Part shown: positions 8,953 through 11,979 of the stretch, one piece after another | How positions within the stretch are numbered: position 1 is the stretch's first letter | Layout of the letters: each line of letters begins with the position of its first letter | DNA from: Euperipatoides rowelli | Taxonomy: Eukaryota; Onychophora; Udeonychophora; Euonychophora; Peripatopsidae | NCBI GenBank assembly: GCA_003024985.2 | Contig: PXIH01S0006290.1 | DNA length: 11,979 bases | Strand: one strand, 5' to 3' | Translations under genes and position numbers: made by a program | Notes under the pieces: model-generated | What the model saw: the letters and a program-made list of their open reading frames with translations, nothing else | Told to the model about the DNA's origin: nothing | Database searches by the model: none

Positions 8953-9637
8953 TTTATTCAAATGAAAACTAAAATAAAACCAGAGAAAGACTATTCATAT
9001 ACAAGCATACATTACAGAAATTAACTCGCCAAATAAAAGGGAGAAGCCATGTTAATAAACATATACATACTGTAATTGAAAGTTATTAGTGATGAACTGA
9101 AATATTTTGAAAATTAAAAGCTAAAATGATTATATCTTAATTATATCTTAATTAGGAGAACTACAATGGTGCCAAATGCCCAAATTTTGAGAAAATAATT
9201 TGTTTTTGCCAGATGTAAAAAAAAAAAAACAATTTTTATTCCACATATTAAATTTTGACCAAAAATGAGTTATCCGATTATGATTTACATTCAGTAAAAC
9301 TCTAAATAAATAAAAATGTTATTTTTTATTAACCAGTTTCACTTAAATGTCGATTATACTGTATTAACGATATTATAAAAATTTCTCTTCCACTCCACTG
9401 ACGATTAAATATCGACATTTTTTTTCTTTACAATTTAACAATCATTCAATGCTTCAAATTAGTCAAATTTTTATGCAAAAGGACTAAAATATCACATAAT
9501 CATAACAAACAATTTAAAAACTAAAATTAAAATCAGGAAATTTAAAAGGATTCAATAATGTAAAAAAAAATCTGGCATATAACGAAACCAAATCTTATAT
9601 CTTAATTAGAATATGATCGTATTCCGAAGCTGGTAAC

Positions 9638-9652
9638 AGCGCCATCTAACGG
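9638..9652 (-). promoter_or_regulatory. CTCF-like binding motif, reverse orientation
   Basis: The minus strand reads CCGTTAGATGGCGCT, matching 13 of 15 positions of the CTCF core, including the invariant AGATGGCGC block also used by insect CTCF. It points left, towards the motif at 4986-5000. Occupancy is unknown. Confidence 0.4.
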
Positions 9653-9771
9653 GCTTATTTGAAACTTTTTTTTTTTTTAATGGCTTAAAAGATCAGCACG
9701 GGAACTATTTTTAGAAACTTTGTGGTGTTTTCTCTTACATAAAAAGGGCTTAAACAAAAAAAAAAATGGTT

Positions 9772-9799
9772 GCCCGTGTAACGGGCTTTTATTTGCTAG
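9772..9799 (+). mobile_element. Helitron-like 3' terminus
   Basis: A hairpin GCCCGT-GTA-ACGGGC (9772-9786) is followed nine bases later by CTAG (9796-9799) and then T. A GC-rich hairpin shortly before a CTRR end, with insertion ahead of T, is the diagnostic 3' end of Helitrons. A related TAACGGGCTTATTTG lies at 9647-9661 without the hairpin. The matching 5' end is not identified, and no Rep/helicase coding is seen, so this is a non-autonomous or truncated copy if real. Confidence 0.45.
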
Positions 9800-10121
9800 T
9801 ATTAAAATAATTGGAGTGGAAAGGGTTAACTAATTCAATTCAAATTTTCGATCGGGGAAAAGATAGGTACTGTGTGATCTTTCACTTATATCGCTGATCA
9901 TGTGACTAATTTAAATAAAAATTATAAAGACATTCTAATATTTTATTGTTACAAAACATTTTAATATAATATGTGATATTGAGAATAAAAACAAAGAATA
10001 CACGTGGAGGGTCATGTTAAGGAATTGTTCATCTTTCTATTGTCTCATAACAGCCATATTGAAGATTAAATAAAATTAATTTTTCTGTAAGTGTAAAAAA
10101 ATATATATACCGTAGAATGCC

Positions 10122-10786
10122 GACCAAGAGCGCCCCACCAAGCAAGGGTGCCCCCCCCCNATTTCTTGTCAAAACATAGGTATATAGCGCCATCCCTGAA
10201 CAAGAGCGCCAACACTGCATTTTGACTTTTTTATCATTCTGAAGGAAATCTAAGGGGTATCCAAGCAAGAGCGCCCCCCTAGATTTTTGCTTCATTTTAC
10301 CTCATTTAAGGTTCAGGACAGGGTATCCATACAAGAACGCCATGTAAAAATTTTCATGGCCAGCTGACATTATTATGCTGTGACGTCATTTTTATGTGTT
10401 TTGCATCATCTCATATATTGTAGCTTCTATGAATAACGTTGAATCCTCATAAGCAGAACGAAAGAGGCCTGTAAATTAAAAAGTGAAAGTTTTAATTTAC
10501 ATGGCGCTCTTACTTAGCACAACCTTTAATTGATGTGTGACATCATGTTTTAGTGTGTACCAGCCATTTTCCTAAAGTTTTGGGAAGCATGTCCAAGCAA
10601 GGGCGCCGTTTTGAAAAACAATCTTTTTAAAGAATTCAGAGTGTATTCAAGCAAGAGTGCCATGTTCATTTTGCAATGCATTGCGGTAAATATAAGGTTT
10701 CCTAGCATGGAGCTGAACAAGAGCGGCCCCCCCCCACCCATTTCCCCCCCAAACGAATGATAAGAGCGCATGCGCCCTTGCTCGGC
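10122..10786. repeat. Dispersed CAAGCAAGRGCGCC motif array
   Basis: Direct copies start near 10122, 10139, 10198, 10261, 10329, 10591, 10646 and 10715, with a further partial one at 10759. Inverted copies lie at 10501-10514 and 10771-10786. Within each cluster the spacing is mostly 55-69 bp. Several copies share a longer GTATCC or GTCC lead before CAAGCAAG. The two clusters are separated by about 250 bp in which TGTGACRTCAT (10379-10389 and 10536-10546) is also repeated. Confidence 0.75.
10766..10775. repeat. GCGCATGCGC palindrome
   Basis: This perfect 10-bp palindrome is formed where a direct and an inverted copy of the repeated motif meet at the right end of the TA-flanked element. Confidence 0.7.
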
Positions 10787-11030
10787 ATTTTACGGTATAT
10801 ATGACTACATTAAATTTACTATTTTGCCCAATTTCAGTCTAAAAAAATGATACCCTGTTTCCTAATACTTGAATAATGCACTAAAATATATGGATAAAAT
10901 CTAAAAAAAATTGAATTGTATTGTAAAATAATATTAAAAAATAATGTTATAATTCAAAGGAAAAAAGTATAATTGTTAAGTATAGTAGTTGGTACAACAG
11001 ATCACAATGTTAACCCATTTTTTTTTTCAA

Positions 11031-11463
11031 ATTTCTAAGCACTTGAGGGATGGTCAGAAAGGGAAAATGGGGCCCCCATCGTTCTGTCCTGGGACACTGA
11101 TCTTTGCGCTAATGGTGAATGACATTAGTACCGAATCACACCATCATTGGAAATATGTGTAATGATTTGTATGTTACTGTATGTGTTATTGACAAAGATG
11201 GTCTAAATATTCCTTAGGTAGCTGCAAACTCTATACAAGCACAAGCCAACAATATTAACAGTCCACTTAAGCCAGCTAAATGTGCAATAATAATACATGA
11301 GTTCCATAAAAACAAACTTCACTTAATAATGAAAGCCTAAAAGAAGTTATGTAAACAGATGTAACCATTCAAACTATCTTAATGGAACACCCACATCAAC
11401 AAATAGTAAATCAAATAAAAACTATGTATCTTGTACAACTAGATATATTGAGTGCTAATACTC
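11031..11463 (+). pseudogene. Non-LTR reverse transcriptase fragment (Jockey/CR1-like), dead
   Basis: From 11040, a 40-codon open stretch contains GTLIFALMVNDISTES (11091-11138) and ends HHWKYV (11139-11159). This corresponds to the RT block around the GxPQGTxLGPxLF motif and the run-up to the catalytic Y/F-x-D-D. The PQG part is mangled, consistent with a short deletion. The two catalytic Asp are lost: after KYV comes TAA, with a frameshift. A second frame from 11218 gives LKPAKCAIIIHEF (compare the NPxKCxxM block), and a third gives WNTHIN (11383-11400), the usual thumb-region landmark. The order is right for one element, with at least two frameshifts and several stops. Clade assignment within the Jockey/CR1/L2 group is tentative. 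Confidence 0.7.
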
Positions 11464-11979
11464 ATATCATGTCAGTCACATATAAAATAGGCTCCATTTA
11501 TCTGTAGTCCATTGTGTTTCTAATCTAGAATTCTAAAGACTTCAAGTATAGCTGTAAACAACTTTTGAAGAGATTGTCATTGAGTTACCTGACTAATTCC
11601 TTTTTGGATTTGGATCTTTATGCAGTCTCACTTTGGATGTTGCCTTCTTATAAATATTATTGATAATCAATATATGCTTTATTAATTCCTTGTCTCTTTA
11701 GAGCATCCAATACAAATCGAGTACCTATTGAATCAAAGTTTTTTTCTTAGTCTACAATTCCTAAGAAAAAGCCTTTGATTCAATATGTATGCAAAGGGGA
11801 AGTTCATATTCATTGCATCTTTGAATGACTTATCGTACTATTTTCAGGTGGTCCGTGGTACTAAATCTACTCCTGAAACCAGAGTGTTCTTTTGATTGAG
11901 CCTCATCCAATTCTTTTTGCAATCTATTTGTCAGAACCTTGGTGAAAATTTTATATATGACTGGTAACAAGCTTATAGG
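11450..11979 (-). pseudogene. Non-LTR reverse transcriptase fragment (RTE-like), dead, partial
   Basis: Reading from the window end, the first 49 codons are open (11979-11833) and begin PISLLPVIYKIFTKVLTNRL, followed by the SGFRSRFSTTDHL block (11889-11845). These are the finger-domain RT blocks of RTE-clade elements. A stop follows at 11832-11830. Motif A appears as VD-stop-EKNFDS (to 11729), with an inverted copy of itself inserted before it. Further on are LDALKRQGINKAYID, a GNSMTISSKV stretch equivalent to the G-D-x-I-S-P-K block, and a degenerate VTDM motif C near 11470-11490. Multiple stops and frameshifts make it a pseudogene. It meets the plus-strand fragment around 11450; the boundary is uncertain by about 20 bp. 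The element continues beyond the window. Confidence 0.8.
11727..11784. repeat. 24-bp inverted repeat inside RT motif A
   Basis: Arms 11727-11750 and 11761-11784 are inverted copies matching at 22 of 24 positions, around a 10-base spacer. A few more outward bases also pair (4 of 5). The left arm is the sense copy of motif A of the minus-strand reverse transcriptase; the right arm is an extra copy in the opposite direction. Confidence 0.9.

Larger units (their letters stand above)
10110..10795. mobile_element. TA-flanked TIR element (Tc1/mariner-type MITE)
   Basis: The ends are a 24-bp inverted repeat (10110-10133 and 10772-10795) matching at 21 of 24 positions. It begins CCGTARAATGCCGA and leads into CAAGRGCGC. 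TA lies on both sides (10108-10109 and 10796-10797) within short TATATA runs, as for Tc1/mariner-type insertion, although such runs make TA weak evidence. The 686-bp interior holds many further copies of the CAAGCAAGAGCGCC motif. The minus-strand frames at 10029-10295 and 10550-10771 are translations of this repeat (recurring GALLLG-like peptides), not genes. One unresolved base (10160) sits in a C run. Confidence 0.7.
8923..11979 (-). other. Inferred last intron of the ASAP-like gene (partial)
   Basis: If the terminal exon is right, everything to its right up to the next upstream exon is intron. I searched the minus strand for the start of the SH3 (ALYDY-type start, acidic loop, WW pair) and saw none before the window end. 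The intron would then hold the Helitron-like end, the TA-flanked element and the two LINE relics. Stretches 8953-9637 and 9800-10109 are AT-rich with nothing recognised. Confidence 0.4.

Noticed and set aside
9345-9420. Inverted AAATGTCGAT / ATCGACATTT pair
   Set aside because: The 10-bp arms with a loop of more than 50 bases show no target duplication, so a chance pairing in AT-rich DNA is likely.
10029-10771. Minus-strand open frames with repeated GALLLG-like peptides
   Set aside because: The peptide repeats are simply translations of the CAAGCAAGAGCGCC motif inside the MITE.

Overview
The window looks like AT-rich intergenic and intronic DNA from an invertebrate animal, possibly a mollusc or other lophotrochozoan. 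Signs of this are the many long A/T and C runs, several tRNA-derived SINE copies with pol III box A and box B, non-LTR retrotransposon relics, small TIR DNA elements with target-site duplications, and one eukaryotic coding exon with a pyrimidine-rich acceptor. The species assignment is inference. None of the longer open frames looks like a gene; they are chance frames or run through repeats.

The one host gene supported is on the minus strand. A short terminal exon (8848-8922) follows a clear 3' splice site, stays open for 24 codons and ends in TGA. Its peptide matches the last strand of an SH3 domain and most resembles the extreme C terminus of ASAP-family Arf GTPase-activating proteins. Sequence to its left should be 3' UTR and downstream DNA. 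Sequence to its right should be intron, since no earlier exon was recognised before the window ends.

The left third is a nest of mobile elements. Positions 1-819 hold a long-inverted-repeat element with about 48 copies of a 10-bp minisatellite between its arms. Three copies of one tRNA-derived SINE, all on the minus strand, lie at 1615-2048, 2948-3594 and 3611-4690. The first carries an internal partial tandem duplication. The second is split by a small element with 11-bp target duplications. The third is split by a 710-bp hAT-like element with a perfect 8-bp duplication. With these insertions removed, the copies shrink to about 320-360 bp. A second SINE family appears at 1441-1613 and 5851-6028. 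A small CAGGG-ended element with a 5-bp duplication sits at 2311-2696.

The middle (4.7-8.1 kb, apart from one SINE) is mostly unexplained AT-rich sequence. It contains a CTCF-like motif at 4986-5000 and a C13T11 tract. On the far side of the exon are a second CTCF-like motif in the opposite orientation (9638-9652) and a Helitron-like 3' end (9772-9799). A TA-flanked element at 10110-10795 has its terminal motif repeated through its interior. The right end holds two facing, dead LINE reverse-transcriptase fragments. The RTE-like one has the region coding for catalytic motif A copied in inverted orientation beside itself.
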